NCBI RefSeq assembly: GCF_000165425.1
Contig: NW_001798965.1
Coordinates: forward strand, 238,231 to 302,230
Direction of reading: 5' to 3'
Length of the DNA stretch: 64,000 bases
Source of the DNA: Paramecium tetraurelia
Taxonomy: Eukaryota > Ciliophora > Oligohymenophorea > Peniculida > Parameciidae
Shown here: positions 36,134 to 49,669 of the stretch, in pieces
Numbering within the stretch: position 1 is the stretch's first letter
How the letters are laid out: every line of letters begins with the position of its first letter
Program-made: the position numbers and the translations under genes
The notes under the pieces: generated by a model
Database searches by the model: none
What the model saw: the letters and a program-made list of their open reading frames with translations, nothing else
Told to the model about the DNA's origin: nothing

Positions 36134-36685
36134 AAAATTATTAATAATAATATAATCTCTATAAATTATGAAGAATTTTATTCTTAAATACCGATTAATA
36201 TCTACAAACTCTTGCCTTCTGTTAGAACCGAATAGTCTTTTCTGATTTCATTCAATAATGAAAGCCTAAATCAAAATTATTTTTTTCGTTTTCTTTACTA
36301 AATTGATCAACAAAAGTATTCGAAATCAAGTGCTTAAATGGTGATATATATTAGATTAACAATTATTAAAAATAATATGCTTCAGTATGTTATTGAATAG
36401 CTATAACTAAGTTCAAGCATATATTAATTTGGATAATTCTAGAAATTTTATATAATAAATTTGGCAAGTGTAATGAAAACAGTTATAAAATTAGTGAATT
36501 AAACACTATTTAAGATTTGGTGTCACTTTTATTTGTATAACTCAATATAAATTATTGATGAACAATTCATTTTGTGATTAGAATTATTTTAATTTATTTA
36601 AATATAAATGCAATTGAATATTTAGTCCAATTATGAGGAATTCATAAATAAATAATGGTTGATTATTAATAATGACAATTATAAT
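36134..36685. other. Intergenic, AT-rich
   Basis: Apart from the possible upstream exon noted at 36,180-36,260 (minus), I see nothing coding. The stretch 35,445-35,917 on the other side of the small frame is likewise AT-rich and gene-free. Confidence 0.5.
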
Positions 36686-37216
36686 TCATTCATTCTTTGG
36701 AACTTCCTCTTACAAGGCCTTATTGCTTTCATAGGCTTTTTCAAATTCAGTTTTAAATCTTTCGACTTCTTCTGGTGAAATAAATCGAACACACAATTGC
36801 CAAACTTTTGGTTATTCATCAGAAGCGTCATAGCATGTCCATATCCATGACTTGTCGGCTGTCTTCAATTAGGATAATTTGCAAAAGCCCTCTTATGCTG
36901 TGATGAAATGATTAGCAATTAATTTTCCAGTCTTATCTTATCTCATAAGTAATCTGATTTTATTTGTTTATTTATTTTTAAGGAATTTCATGTCTCCAAC
37001 ACCTCTTTCCTAAGAGTAAATCATATATATTACCTTCCATTAAGCATCTGCAAATCTATAAATTTTAGCTCGGAATTTAGCTACTTCTTCATCATTTTCT
37101 TCTCCGGTTTAAACAGGTAGTTAAGGAAGAGTTGCCTATCCTTCTCCTACAAACACTTCTTATTCTGGATTGTAGTCTTCTCCTACTTATTCATCATCAT
37201 CACCGTGAGGGTCCAT
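36686..37216 (-). CDS. RanBP1-domain protein
   Basis: RanBP1 binds Ran-GTP and assists release from karyopherins in nucleocytoplasmic transport. The start at 37,216 gives MDPHGDDDEQVGEDYNPEQE, an acidic tail. The Ran-binding domain reads FRAKIYRFADAQWKERGVGD, then KFLKNKQTNKIRLLMRQDKT, LIANHFI, KSWIWTCYDASDE, QLCVRFISPEEVERFKTEFE and ends EEVPKNE. A 24-nt intron at 37,010-37,033 splits WK/ERGVGD at a position inside the conserved core. Length ~168 residues is normal for a stand-alone RanBP1. All conserved core positions are present. Confidence 0.93.
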
Positions 37217-37466
37217 TGATTAAATTAAAAAATTATTTAAATATTTAAATTTATATTGGTGGGTGATGTCCTTTAATTATGATTTCTATACAATGGAATC
37301 TTTCGGAATTTAAGAATCCGTATTAATCAAATTTCTATAATACATATTTATTCATGAATCACATAGTCTATGTAAATTTGACTATTTTTATTTTTATGTG
37401 CTACATTAATTATAAAAACAACAAAGAATTAAAAATCAATATAATAAAAAGAAAAACAAAATTCCA

Positions 37467-38127
37467 TCAAGTACAACAATTCTGTCGAGGTCTTTATTAC
37501 AGGACATCTTGTGAGACTTTTCTGGCTTATAAATTCTGAGCAAGTTAATCAATCAACTCATTTATTCCCTCTCCTGTTTTCGTTGATATTTCACAATACA
37601 ACAGGTTTTTAGCCTTACAAAATTATTGAACCTTTTCTTATGCAATACATCTGAGTTCTACTCCATCGTGAATCAGGTCTAATTTATTTCCTACTATTAT
37701 AATCACAATTCTATCGTCAGCATTATTGTAAATATCTTCATTTATTATTTATGACTACCTTTCAACCAGAATTGTAAATTTTCATAAGAATATAAATCAG
37801 TCAGATCATAAAACAATAATGCCCCTTGTGATTAATGAAAATGGCTAAATAGTGTAATTAATACTTTGAAGTTAAAGACTTATATTTCTCAGAACCAGCT
37901 AAATCAAAAATATAATACCTGTGTCCCAAATTTTTAGATTGATTATTAATTCCTTAAAAACAACCTACTTTGTTGCATACTCAACTCCAATTGTTGATTA
38001 GGGTTATCTTGGAGCAACATTCTTAGTTATTCGAATAAAAAAGCTTGTCTTCCCAACCTTGTTATCTCCTACTAAAATAACTTCGTTTGATATCTGAGTT
38101 ACCTTTATACGATTAAATTTAATTCAT
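37467..38127 (-). CDS. Rab-like small GTPase
   Basis: This membrane-trafficking GTPase has ~191 residues after removing four introns of 20-23 nt. The first follows MNQIQSYK and ends AAG, and the last also ends AAG. The G motifs are complete: P-loop VILVGDNKVGKTSF, switch I TIGVEYATK, WDTAGSEKYKSLTS (G3; Ser replaces the usual Gln of WDTAGQE), GNKLDL (G4) and EISTKTGEGI (G5). ALLFYDLTD is typical of Rabs. The C-terminus NCCT suits geranylgeranylation, giving membrane attachment. DTAGS instead of DTAGQ suggests slow or unusual GTP hydrolysis, as in other Gln-lacking Rabs. The subfamily cannot be assigned. Confidence 0.92.
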
Positions 38128-38648
38128 AATAAAAATATCAATATAAAAATTCAATAATTTTATTTTCAAATCATCATTGGCAATCACAAAGTAATAATGT
38201 TTGATCGATCTTGTTTAATAACTCTAGTATCATTTTATCAATGAAATTTAAATCTATCATTAATTTTAACATAAAATTTATAATTATTACTTAAATATTA
38301 TTTATGTATCTTTAAGGCATTTTATACTTGGCTAAACTTAGGCTTTGAAGACTTAGTTTTCGGTTTCGTTTACTGATTGCAAATTTCAAAATTAGTGCTT
38401 TCAATTTTCAAGATTACTTCCTTATTATACTTACATTTGATATAAGAAAGTTATTATAGTCTCTATTTAATGACAACAAACATGTTTCTGTATATATATG
38501 AGTGCTATTTTTATTTAGAAGTTCTCCTAAAATGAAGAAGGATTTATCCTTGAAGTTTATACACTCAATTCTGATTGTAAGGCTAGTATAAAACAATATT
38601 ATTTAATTAAGAAAATAATAATTTATAATATTAAATAAAAAATGTAAA
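38128..38648. other. Intergenic, AT-rich
   Basis: It lies upstream of both the Rab gene (-) and the TPR gene (+), so it is a divergent promoter region. No coding frame is supported. Confidence 0.5.
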
Positions 38649-41600
38649 ATGGCTTAAACAACAAGATAAGTATAAAATAAACAATACTAAGCTTCGATTA
38701 GTAATTTTTGTGAGCTTATAAGATTAAATAATAATTAAATATTAATTGGCCGAAAATAGGCTAAAGAAATGATATCATGTGTAAGCATATTATAAAGAGA
38801 GATATCAAGTAAACCTTAATATTTAAATGAAGAGTAAAATGCTACAATAACAATATGGTAGCTAAAATAATACATCAAAGAAACTAGAACAAGGAAGATA
38901 AGATAAGTCTAAGAATACCAGATAAAATAAAGGAAAAATATTAATATAGAAAAAGCAGTGTGGCAATATAATCCAACAATTTAAAAAAGCCAAGACAATA
39001 CTGGCTATTAAAATTGCATTGGTATAATTCTTATCTTTTAAAGTTATTAAACAATTTAGAATTGAACATACAAGAAAAAGTTGTGAAAAATTATGATGCA
39101 AAAATTTAAAAGAACTCGGAAGATTCTAGTTATTACCACAACAAAGGTATAAGAAATTATGTAGAATTGTTAGCTGTTAATTTAGAAAAAATGAATAGAT
39201 TAGAAGAAGCTTTGGAAAATTATGATTTAGCAATTTTAAAAAACCCAAAACATTCTGAATTTTATAATTGTAAAGGTAAAATTAATATTCAAAATTTCTA
39301 AGCTAATATTTTAGAAAAAATGAACAGATTAGAAGAAGTTTTATAAAATTTTGATTTTGCAATATAGAATAACCCAGAAGAATCGAAGTACTACTTCAAC
39401 AAAGGTTTAAATAAAATGTTACATTTCTAAAGGCTTTATGTTAGATAAAATGAACAAATTAAGAAGAGGGCTTTGTTATATTTATGATTTTTGCAATATA
39501 GAAAAACCCCAGAAAGATTATAGGTAATTACCTCCTAAAAATGTATAATTATATATGATGAATATATTAGCTTATACTTTATATAAAATGAATAGATTTG
39601 AAGAATCTTTAAAAAATAGTGATTTAGCAATATTAAAAAACCCAGAAGATTCTAGGAATTACAATAATAAAGGTACATTTTAAGTTGTAGAATTAATAAG
39701 CTACTGCTTTATTATAAATGAACAGATTAGAAGAAGCTTTGGAAAACTTTGATTCAGCAATTTAGAAAAAAAACCCAGAAGATTCAAGATATTACTTTAA
39801 TAAAGGTAAATCTAAAGTTGTAGAATTAATAAGCTACTGCTTTATTATAAATGAACAGATTAGAAGATGCTTTGGAAAACTTTGATTCAGCAATTTAGAA
39901 AAAAAACCCAGAAGATTCAGGATATTACTTTAATAAAGGTATATTTAAAGTTGTAGAATTAATAAGCTGCTACTTTATTATAAATGAACAGACTAGAAGA
40001 AGCTTTAGAAAATTATGATTTAGCAATATAGACAAACCCAGAAGTATCGAAGTACTACTTCAGCAAAGGTATAAATAAATCTAATATTTCTCAGCCTTGA
40101 CTTTAGATTAAATGAACAAATTAGAAGAAGCTTTGTACAATTATGATTCAGCAATTTAGAAAAACCCAGAAAATTCTAGGTATTACCACAACAAAGGTTT
40201 AATTTAATATATAGAATTATTAGCTGTTATTTTAGGAAAAATGAACAGATTAATAGAGGCTTTGGAAAATTATGATTTAGCAATTTTGAAGAACCCACAA
40301 GAATTTAGGCATTATAATAATAAAGGTATAATTAACATTGTATAATATTTTAGCTATTATTTTAGATAAGATGAGCAGATTAGATGAAGCTTTGTAAATT
40401 TATAATTATGCAATAAAGAAAAATCCACAAGATTGGATGCATTACCATAACAAAGGTTTATCTAGATATCTATAATAAATTAGCGATTACTTTAACAAAA
40501 TTGAACAGATTAGTAGAAGCATTAGAAAATTTTGATTTAGCAACTTAGCTGAATCTATCAAATTCTAGCTATAGTAATGGGAAGGGTATAATTAAATATT
40601 TATAATTTGTTAGCCGATATTTTATATAAAATGAACTAATTAGAAAAAGCTTTAGAATAATATGATTCCGAAATTTTGAAAAACCCAGAAAATGCTTTAT
40701 ATTTTAATGGCAAAGGTATAAAAAAATATAAATAATTTAGCTACTATTTTAATTTAAATGAATAGATTAGAAGAAGCTTTGGAAAATTTTGATTTAGCTA
40801 TTTAGAAAAATCCAGAAGATTAAAGGTATTACCACAATAAAGGTATATTTAAATTTGTAGAATTTATAAGCTGGCGCTTTATTAAAAATGAACAGATTAG
40901 AAGAAGCTTTGGTAAATTATGATTCTGCTATTCAGAAAAACCCAGAAGGTTCAATTCATTACTCCAATAAAGGTATATTATTTATGTATAATATGTTAGC
41001 TTATACTTTACTTATGATGAATAGATTAGAAGAAGCTTTAAATAATTTTGATTTAGCAATATAAAAAAACCCAGAAGATTCAATTAATTACTTTAATAAA
41101 GGTATATTTAAAATTGTAGTAATTAATAAGCTTTCACTTTATTAAAAATGAACAGATTAGAAGAAGCTTTGGAAAATTATGATTTAGCAATATAGAAAAA
41201 CCCAGAATTTGCTGAATATTATAATGGGAAAGGTATATAAAATATATATTATTTAGCTAACTCTTTACAAAACTTAAACAGATTGGAGGAAGCTTTGGAA
41301 TATTATGATTCAGCAATTTAGAAAAATCCAGAAGATTATAGGTATTACCATAACAAAGGTATACTTATAAATGTAGAATTTATTAGCTTTTAATTTAGAA
41401 AAAATGAATAGAGTAGAAGAAGCTTTGGAAAATTATGATTTAGCAATTTTTAAAAACCCACAACATTCTGAATCTTATAATTGTAAAGGTAAAATTAATA
41501 TTTAGGAATTCTAAGCTAATATTTTATAAACAATGAACAGATTAGAAGATGCTATATAAAATTATGATTTTGCAATATAGAATAGCCCAGAAGAATCGAA

Positions 41601-42235
41601 ACACTACTACAACAAAGGTATAAAAAATGTAATATTCCTCAGCCATGACTTTAGATAAAATGAACAAATTCGAAGAAGCTTTGTAATATTATAATACAGC
41701 AATTCAGAAAGACCCTGCAAATTCTGAGTATTATAATGGAAAAGGTAAAGTTTAATATGAATAATTTTTTAAGCTAATACTTTAACAAATATGAAGAACT
41801 TCGAAGAAAGTTTGAAAAATTTTGATATAGCAATATAGAATAACCCAGAAGATTCAAAGGTCTTCTTCAACAAAGGTTTAAGTTAATTCATATAATTTCT
41901 AAGCTTTTGCACTACACAAAATAAAAAGATTTGAAGAAGCTTTGTTAAATTATGATACAGCAATTTACAAAAACTCTGAAAATTCTGAATACTTTTATGG
42001 AAAAGGTATGCTTAAAATGTATACTTTAAGCGATTGCTTTAGCTGAAATGAACAAATTAGAAGAGGCTTTTGCATATATTGATTAAGCGATTTAGAAAAA
42101 CCCTGAAATTTCTCACTATTACGATGCCAAAAGTATATTTAAGTTTTTATATTTTTAGCATAAATTTTACTTTAAATGAATAGAATTTAAGAGGTCTTTG
42201 AAACATAACGGATTGATTTTTTGAGATTTTTATGA
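38649..42235 (+). CDS. Tandem TPR protein with an intron in every repeat
   Basis: About 24 copies of a 34-residue TPR unit (consensus MNRLEEALENYDLAIQKNPE then DSRYYHNKG) run from ~39,080 to ~42,235. Each unit is one exon of ~102 nt. It ends ...AAA G and is followed by an intron of ~27 nt beginning GT, so genomic spacing is ~129 nt; the first two introns are 39,147-39,173 and 39,276-39,302. Introns end TAG or, often, AAG. Neighbouring introns near 39,680, 39,810 and 39,940 share a 17-base 3' part, showing recent duplication of exon plus intron. Several units carry frame-changing base gains (39,448-39,520). The N-terminal ~140 codons from ATG 38,649 (MAQTTRQVQNKQYQ) are open in two frames and uncertain. 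TPRs mediate protein-protein binding; the partner is unknown. Confidence 0.82.
39080..42180 (+). repeat. Tandem ~129-bp exon-intron repeat array
   Basis: The DNA-level counterpart of the TPR gene: ~24 direct units, each an exon starting near ATGAACAGATTAGAAGAAGC plus a short intron. Unit starts lie at about 39,189, 39,319, 39,449, 39,588, 39,718, 39,850, 39,984, 40,111 and so on to 42,176. Pairwise identity is high in the 5' half of the exon and lower in the introns. Confidence 0.9.
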
Positions 42236-45200
42236 ATTTCAAATATTATCATTTTTAACATTATTTTTTATTTCTAATGTAAAATGTCTTGTATATTAAA
42301 TAAATAGGATGAAGTTTGGAAATATTATCATTTATATATTCAGCAATATTACCTCTAAACTTAATTTATCTATTGCGCTTAAGAATGGTGTCAACAACAT
42401 TATCGTGTAATTTGTCAATCAAAATGGTATAATTACAAAACAAGTTAAGGTTATGCTAACATATAGTTGCTGCTTATTAGCTTTTGAACAAAAACCATTA
42501 TTATAAGAGATTGTATTGTTTTTAAATATGTCTTTAGTAATAATACATTGTCTAAAATAGAATAAATCATTAAAGCCATTATTTACTTATAATGGTTTAT
42601 TTAGTAAGATAGCCATTATTTTGATAACCAGATAAAATTTTCTTAATGTATATTTATCGTAGAATCATTAAATTTGAGCTGCGTCATTAATCTTCAAGGA
42701 CCAAATATTCAATACTATCTAATTTTACTTTATTATTCTATTCTAAATTTTAGATGGAAATAAAATAATCTCTAATGACTTTGATGAAATTAGACCCTAC
42801 TATAGAAAATTAAATTGATTTGTTCAACATAAAAATATATTGATAGACCTTAAAGTTAACACCTCTAAATAGCATATCAATATTTTAGTGAATTAGATAA
42901 ACTTAATATAATCTTGGAAAAGTCTCAATTATGTTTTAATAATAATGGAGTAATCTAAAAAGGGTACTAATCAAATATTATTTACAATAGATTTATTTTT
43001 CTAAATAATCATTTGAAATGAAATTTTATTTAGTAAATAAAACTTTCTGCACACAATTTTATCATTCAATATATATATATGTTGGATACAAATCTTAAGA
43101 TATAATAATTGAGTGATCCAAATCCTTATAATTTATATTTAGAAATATTGATTTTATTATGCCTATTTTTAAGTTACAGAAAGTATTCAATAAAATATTC
43201 GAAATTACTTCATTAAAATTTACAAATTATGTTTGCCATAAGTAGAGTGAATTTTTGATAACCTAATATTATCTTTTACAATAATATGATTGAATAAATA
43301 TTAGAAATAAAGTTTTCATTGCAAAATAGAATAGTGTTGAAGATCTAAAATACGAATTTCATGTAATTTCCCAATCATATATATAGAAATTTAAGTTGAA
43401 AAAAATGTGTATAGAAAAAATTTGTTTCAAAATTTAGAAAGTTTTATGAAGTTCCATTCTCAAAAAGTATTAAAGTCCATTTGAAGAATAATACGCAAGT
43501 TAATCTCCTCAACCAATTTTTGTTTCCTAGAGTTTAACTTAAATTCAAATTTAATAATACTATATTGTTTCTTGGTTTGAAAATTAGACGAGCTTAAGGG
43601 GAGGTGGATGTGGAAATACAAAGATTCCTAAAGTTTAAATAGGAAAATTCAATAATTCACTACAACTTTATCAGAATTCACAACGACAACCTCAGAAAAA
43701 TCTTTCACTTTTTAAGATAAACTCCAACAGGTTGAAATCCTCTCTGCATTTTCTTGGTTTTACAACAATAAGGAATATTCTCTTAGATAATATGTAATGA
43801 TGTTTGAATAAATTCAAAATTTTATCACCTAGTTGAAGTATTGTTAAAATCTCTGATAATATAAATTAAATTATCAGGATTCTTATTCCATTAACTGCTT
43901 GACATTTGTGATGATCTCTTTAGAGTAATCCTTTGAAATCAATTACAAAATGAGGAGGGATAGATATACGTAGGAAGTTCTCAAATATCATTCATTTGAA
44001 ATTATTACAGAAATTAAATTCAAAACTAGCATTGAATCAATCAACATTCATAAAACTAGAGTTGAATTTGAATTCTAGCTTATTAAATTAGGTTAATTTA
44101 TCATAGAAACTAATTCAGAATGAGAAAAAGAATTATTAATTTCAATACTATATAGTGCTGCAAGTTCAATATCTCTGAATTAAACCTAGCAGTGAATTAA
44201 TCGATTCCCCACTAAACACCAGAAAATAATCACCTTTCAATTTCTATGAAAATAAATTTAGCATCCATTACAAAAATATGAAGTTTATTATTTTTTTGAG
44301 AAACTAAAATGTTCAATTATCAATTAATAGAAACTAGGATATTCAGTTCAAAACTATTAACCCATTGCCGCAAGGTTATAATTAATATATTAAATTATCT
44401 TAAGATTGGATGATACATTTTGTTGAATTAAATTCATAACTGAGTTAATGTTGTATCGACTAATAATCAAGAAAGAAGAACTAAAACCAACACGGTCAAA
44501 AATTTATGCAATTTGGAATCACTTAATAACTACTAATTAAATGATTTAACTGCCTCATGAAAAAACCTCTGGCAAACTCTAAATTTTGCAAAAAAGAATT
44601 CTTAGCATTTGTAATTTAAATAATTAACAATTTAAAGAGTATAGATGAATTTTATTAGTTCTCAAAATCTGTTATCATTATAAAGAATAATACTAATAAG
44701 TTTAAGAACTCATATAAATTTTAATCAAATTTAAGTGGTTATTAAAATAAAAGAAGTCGAATTTTTCATTAACAATAAAATATAAATAAACAATAAATGA
44801 GATAATAGTACATACATTTAATAAAGATATTATAGAAATATCATCGGATAGGAAAATTGACTTAACAAAATGTTTCAAGAATATTTTTGAATCAAAATAA
44901 CTCTTCTTAATTATGCAATTTAGGTCAATTGTTAGATGACCAAAATCTAGCATCAATACAAACATTACAAGTAGTTTCTTAAAAGGCCTAGCTATTCTAA
45001 TAATAGGATCTTGCGTTAAATCGAGAAATTATTACTGATACAACTTATTCATACTTTTTAGAAGAAGTTGTATAAAGAAATTGGTTTAGTGAAGGAAATA
45101 AACTCTTAGATATTTTTTCAGACTCCTCTTATAAAGTTTGAGAAGCAGCTGCATTTAATTTAATTAAAATACAATCTATAGTGTAAGAGGTTGCCATTAA

Positions 45201-46742
45201 GGATTTTTTGCAAACTTTATTGCTATGAATATGAATGATTGAAAGATATCTNNNNNNNNNNNNNNNNNNNNNNNNNNNNNNNNNNNNNNNNNNNNNNNNN
45301 NNNNNNNNNNNNNNNNNNNNNNNNNNNNNNNNNNNNNNNNNNNNNNNNNNNNNNNNNNNNNNNNNNNNNNNNNNNNNNNNNNNNNNNNNNNNNNNNNNNN
45401 NAGTGGATCAAGGGTACCACGAAACATAGTCAATAAGTATTTTGAATTTCTTAAATAATTAAAAGGTCAAAATTTCCCCCTTAATGAGTTTAAATTAATT
45501 TGAACAAATTTAGAAGATTGCATTAATACAATCATCATTCAAAATATAGCCAAGATATATTATTTTAGATGTTGAAAAGATAATTTAGAAGTTCCAAACT
45601 AAGAAAAGAGGTTCTTCTTTTATGGAGCTTATAAAAGTTTTCTTTAGTCATTAACAATGAGAATATTAATCATTTAATGGGCGCTCAATTTACCAAAATT
45701 GTCATCTACTTTTTCAGAATCGAATTTTTTGAGACATACTCTCAAATAAAATGCCTTTAATTAAGATACAAAGCTCATAAGCAGAATTAATTAATGAACA
45801 ATATCAAAATTAATCAAAACTTAATATAGGTTTCAGATTTATAATCAGATTAGACTTAATTAAATTAGAAGTCGGTTGAAACAAAAACCTATTAAGTCAA
45901 AGGTTCTAGAAAACTTTCTTTCATTAATTGAAGAATTAGGTAGCTAAAGTTTCTTTAAAAATTATTCGAATTTTCACCCAATTGACTTTTGGATGAGAAT
46001 AGAATACTCTCAAGGAAAGTCTTTACTATTTAGAGTGAGGTAAATTTTATAGTATCAGCGTTCAAACAAAATTAATTTACGGCTTACGATCTTTATGAGA
46101 CTTTTTCACAATTTTACCATATGAAGCAACTTTAAAATGGAAAGAATTAAGAAAAACTTTTTATTATGGAACTTCTTTAAATGATTTACATGATTAACCA
46201 CTATATTTGGCTCAAGATATGACTACATATTAACTTGCCTAAGTTGATTACTGTTCTAACTTACACAAGCAACATAAGAAGGGGAAAATAAATATTTTTG
46301 GGAAGATTAATATTTTGATGAGAATTAAACTAAATGTATTTTGAATCTATTTATAAAAGTGTTTTAAGATAATTATTTTGGGTTATTAACAAACAGCAGA
46401 TTCAAATTTGGATCAATTTAATATTTCACTTGAGCATTATTAAGGTTAAATATAATTATTAAAGCCGAAATTGAAGTAAATTTTGGATATGAAGCAGAAA
46501 TTAATTTTAATTGTTTAATAATCGAAGCAATAAATTGAGTTTGTGCGCTCAGCCTCTAACACTATCTATTTATTAAGATCTCTTAGAGAAAAATTTTAAT
46601 GACACTGATCTTTCTCATATTTGTTTGTCTACACTAAATTAAATGGTTTAAATTTCTGTTAAATTAACTTCGATAAATATAATTTTAATAGGATTTCAAT
46701 TGATTCATGCAATTTTAACCGTGCTAAAATTACAAATGCAAA
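42236..46742. other. Gene-poor, frame-broken stretch
   Basis: There are many open pieces of 30-100 codons on the + strand but none connects into a gene. The piece at ~43,495-43,735 (open in two frames) has moderately protein-like composition. Given WD40 repeats just downstream on the same strand, this may be the decayed 5' part of a large gene. It contains the assembly gap at 45,252-45,401. No family can be named. Confidence 0.4.
45252..45401. other. Assembly gap (150 N)
   Basis: A run of 150 N. Sequence on both sides is AT-rich and frame-broken; the true gap length is unknown. Confidence 0.99.
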
Positions 46743-47790
46743 ATGGAAGAACTTGAGTTTAAAGAGAAACCAACATTAATTGAACATAAAGATAGTATAA
46801 CAAGCCTATAATTCACAAAAGATGAAGGAATTTAATTTCTTTAAGTAATGATGGAATGATTACAACTTTGTAGGTTCTGGGAAATAGAACCAAAAATTTT
46901 TTCGTTTTCAAATCATTAAAAAGTGATTTCAACATTCATTTTCAGAACAAACAAATCTTTTGCCATGTTTGAAAGGCTAGTCCATTCAGATTTTGAACTG
47001 CTCAGGTTTGATTTTGGAATTATTTACCTCTTATTAATTATGATTATAATAGAGTAATGTTGTCTTAGGACGGAAATTACATTGCAGCACTCACATAGTC
47101 CATTAAGATTTTTTCAGGTAAATTAAATCCTTGAAAATTTAAATTTAACCGTAGAGAAATATTTTAACAGTGAAATTTATAATTGAATGCACTGCAATCT
47201 CTTCAAGTTCTAAACTGTTAGTTGCACGTGGAGCTGAAGTAATGCTATTTTATATAATTAATTTTTCAGATCAACAATAAATTGCAGTTCTCCAAAACAG
47301 TGCTCAATCATTAAATACCTCATCGGATGAATAAATACTGGCTATGGCAGGTATGGGTAATAAGATAAATTTTTGGAATGTAAGGAATAGAGGGAAAGTT
47401 GAACTACTTTTCTCTCTCTAAAATAAAAAATATCCTCTAAAGCATTTCTATAACACAATTCTATATAGGTTATAAATGTTCTAAGATAAGACAAATAAAC
47501 ATATGACTTCTAAATAGAGAATTTTTTGGGGGGTTTGTAGAATAAATACGGGAGAAGTTATGTCAAACTCTGTATAAGCTAATTATGAATTATCAGATAT
47601 TTTGAATATTAGATAAAAATTGATGGTCGTTAGATAGTAGTAATTGATAAAAAACAAATGAAGTAAAATATACTTTGGATAAATTTTCTTCAGAAATTAA
47701 TTCTGCTATATTTTCTATAGAAGGAAAATAATGTTTATTGGGAATCAAGGATGGGTCAATTTTGATCTATGACATTTTATAATATGTTAT
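46743..47790 (+). pseudogene. WD40-repeat region with frame breaks
   Basis: Several WD40-type units can be read on the + strand: LIEHKDSITSLQFTKDEG followed in another frame by SNDGMITTL; SSDEQILAMAGMGNKINFWN then VRNRGKVELLFSLQNKK; and SSEINSAIFSIEGKQCLLGI then KDGSILIYDIL. The units lie in different frames. At the A6 run 47,649-47,654 removing one A joins two units. At least two other breaks remain, near 46,845 and 47,000-47,230. It could be a WD40 pseudogene or a gene damaged by base errors. There is no clear start, and open sequence continues to ~48,122. Confidence 0.6.
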
Positions 47791-49045
47791 CAATCAGATC
47801 TTGTTATGCATATTTTTCACATTTTAATACCATAGATGTGTGAATAAATCTTTTGAGGTGCTGCTCCTTTATACAGCAAAATAGTAATTTAGAGAATTTC
47901 AATAGATATAAAATATGACCATTTATACAATTAACATTAAATTAAGTTTTAAATTTAAATTTAAGAAGCCAATCTAAAAGATTTCAATAATAATAATCAT
48001 CCTATTTATACTTTATCATTAAGGCTAAGGATAATTCTTTACAATTGAGTGTAATAAAATACCTTATTAATATTTTTTTTAGATATTTAGTAAAATCTCT
48101 CAGTCAATTCCCATATTTCAATGAATTTTGTATTTTTACTCCTGCAAAGAACTTATATTTATAATTAAAGGAATATTAACAATACACAATTTTTTTGATT
48201 TTTTTTGCATTGCTTTTGTTTATTGAATGTCCTACTTCTTTCAAGAGTATAATATATCCTTATATTCCTGAAAATTGGTAAGAGTAAAATCTAGTTTACT
48301 TTAAGTCAATAATATAGATAAATACGACAAATCAGCTCTTTAGTAATAACAGAAAGACCATAATATTAATCCATGATTTAAAACAAAAACATAAATAATT
48401 AATAGGTATTCTGAATCGTGTTTAAGAAGGTAGAAAAATTGCGAAATAGGTAAATTCAAGAAACAAAACTACACATTAATATTCATTAATTTAATATTAA
48501 GTGAGGTATAAGGATTTTAATGCAATTTTTTCAATCAATTGTTCGAACAAAAATTATAACTGTAGTTTCAACTTAGCATTTACACTATATTTTTTTGGCA
48601 AATTTAAAATTTGAATCTTCACATACAACATATGAGGCATCTAAAAATAGAGTAATCCCTCATTTTGTTTTTCAAGAAAAAATTGTTGCAATTGCAAATA
48701 TTAAAACTACAAATAGAAATTTTGAAAAAAAATAATTTATTGATTATGCTTAGTTTCAGGCATGGTTTGCCTAATATTATCATAAGCTATCTTTATTCAA
48801 TCTTTTACTAATCGTTTTATATTCCTAATTTAACGAAAATTTTTCTTATTTTTTCTTTTTTTTTCATATATTTTACATTTTATTTAATTTTAGAACTTCA
48901 AAAAATTACAAAACCAATTCAATAATGAAATAAAAAATAACTTAATTGTTTGGAGAGAATAAAAAATTAAAACAATCATAAACAAACCTTTCAAACCAAT
49001 AAGAGAAAGAATAAGATTTGCATAATTTTATCAACTAAAGAATAT
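47791..49045. other. AT-rich stretch without a clear gene
   Basis: There are only short frames here. The part 48,883-49,045 has open frames leading into the ORF that follows and may include its 5' end. Confidence 0.4.
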
Positions 49046-49669
49046 ATGATTAGGTTTAATTAATTTAAGCTTAACTGCTTCTAATAATAATGTAATAAAC
49101 TCCACTTTTCTCAATTCAAAGATGATGCTACTTTGAACCACTTTTTTAAGAAATACACAATTTACAATACCCATTAAATTAACTATTATAATGCTCTGTT
49201 TTAAACCTCCTTAAGCTATTAAAATGTAAATAAAATGGAGCTATTATAACTAAAAAGATACTAAAACTCAATACATCAAAATATTGGTAGAAACAGTTTA
49301 ATTGAATCTAAGATTGAAATAAAGAGAGAGGAATTAGGCCTGATAAAGGAATCCCTCTATAATATTATATAATCTCTGAAAAGAAAAATAAATAACACTC
49401 TTTAAATCAGACTTAATCGATAGACCAATACCTTTAAGTTTCAGAACATTATTAATCTCTTAGAATTAGAAAATGACTAAAAATAGCTATTGTTGAATCT
49501 GTTATTCAATAATAAAATTAGAAAGAGGATAATTGTCTGTAATTCTATCAATTTTCCATAATATTTAGAGCTAATCAAAAATCGTAGAGTTCAAAGCATT
49601 TATTAAATATATGAGTCCATGAAATTTGGTTATTATTAAATATTCGGACAATTTATTGACGACTCATGA
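49046..49669 (+). CDS. Hypothetical protein, helical
   Basis: A 207-codon frame without TGA runs from ATG 49,046 (MIRFNQFKLNCF) to TGA 49,667-49,669, and the frame is also open upstream. It contains QFKDDATLNHFFKKYTIYN, SKIEIKREELGLIKESLYN and NIINLLELENDQKQLLLNLL. The composition is Lys/Asn/Gln/Leu-rich and probably helical. No family recognised. In AT-rich DNA with only TGA as stop, a frame of this length has a small but not negligible chance of being random. Confidence 0.45.
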
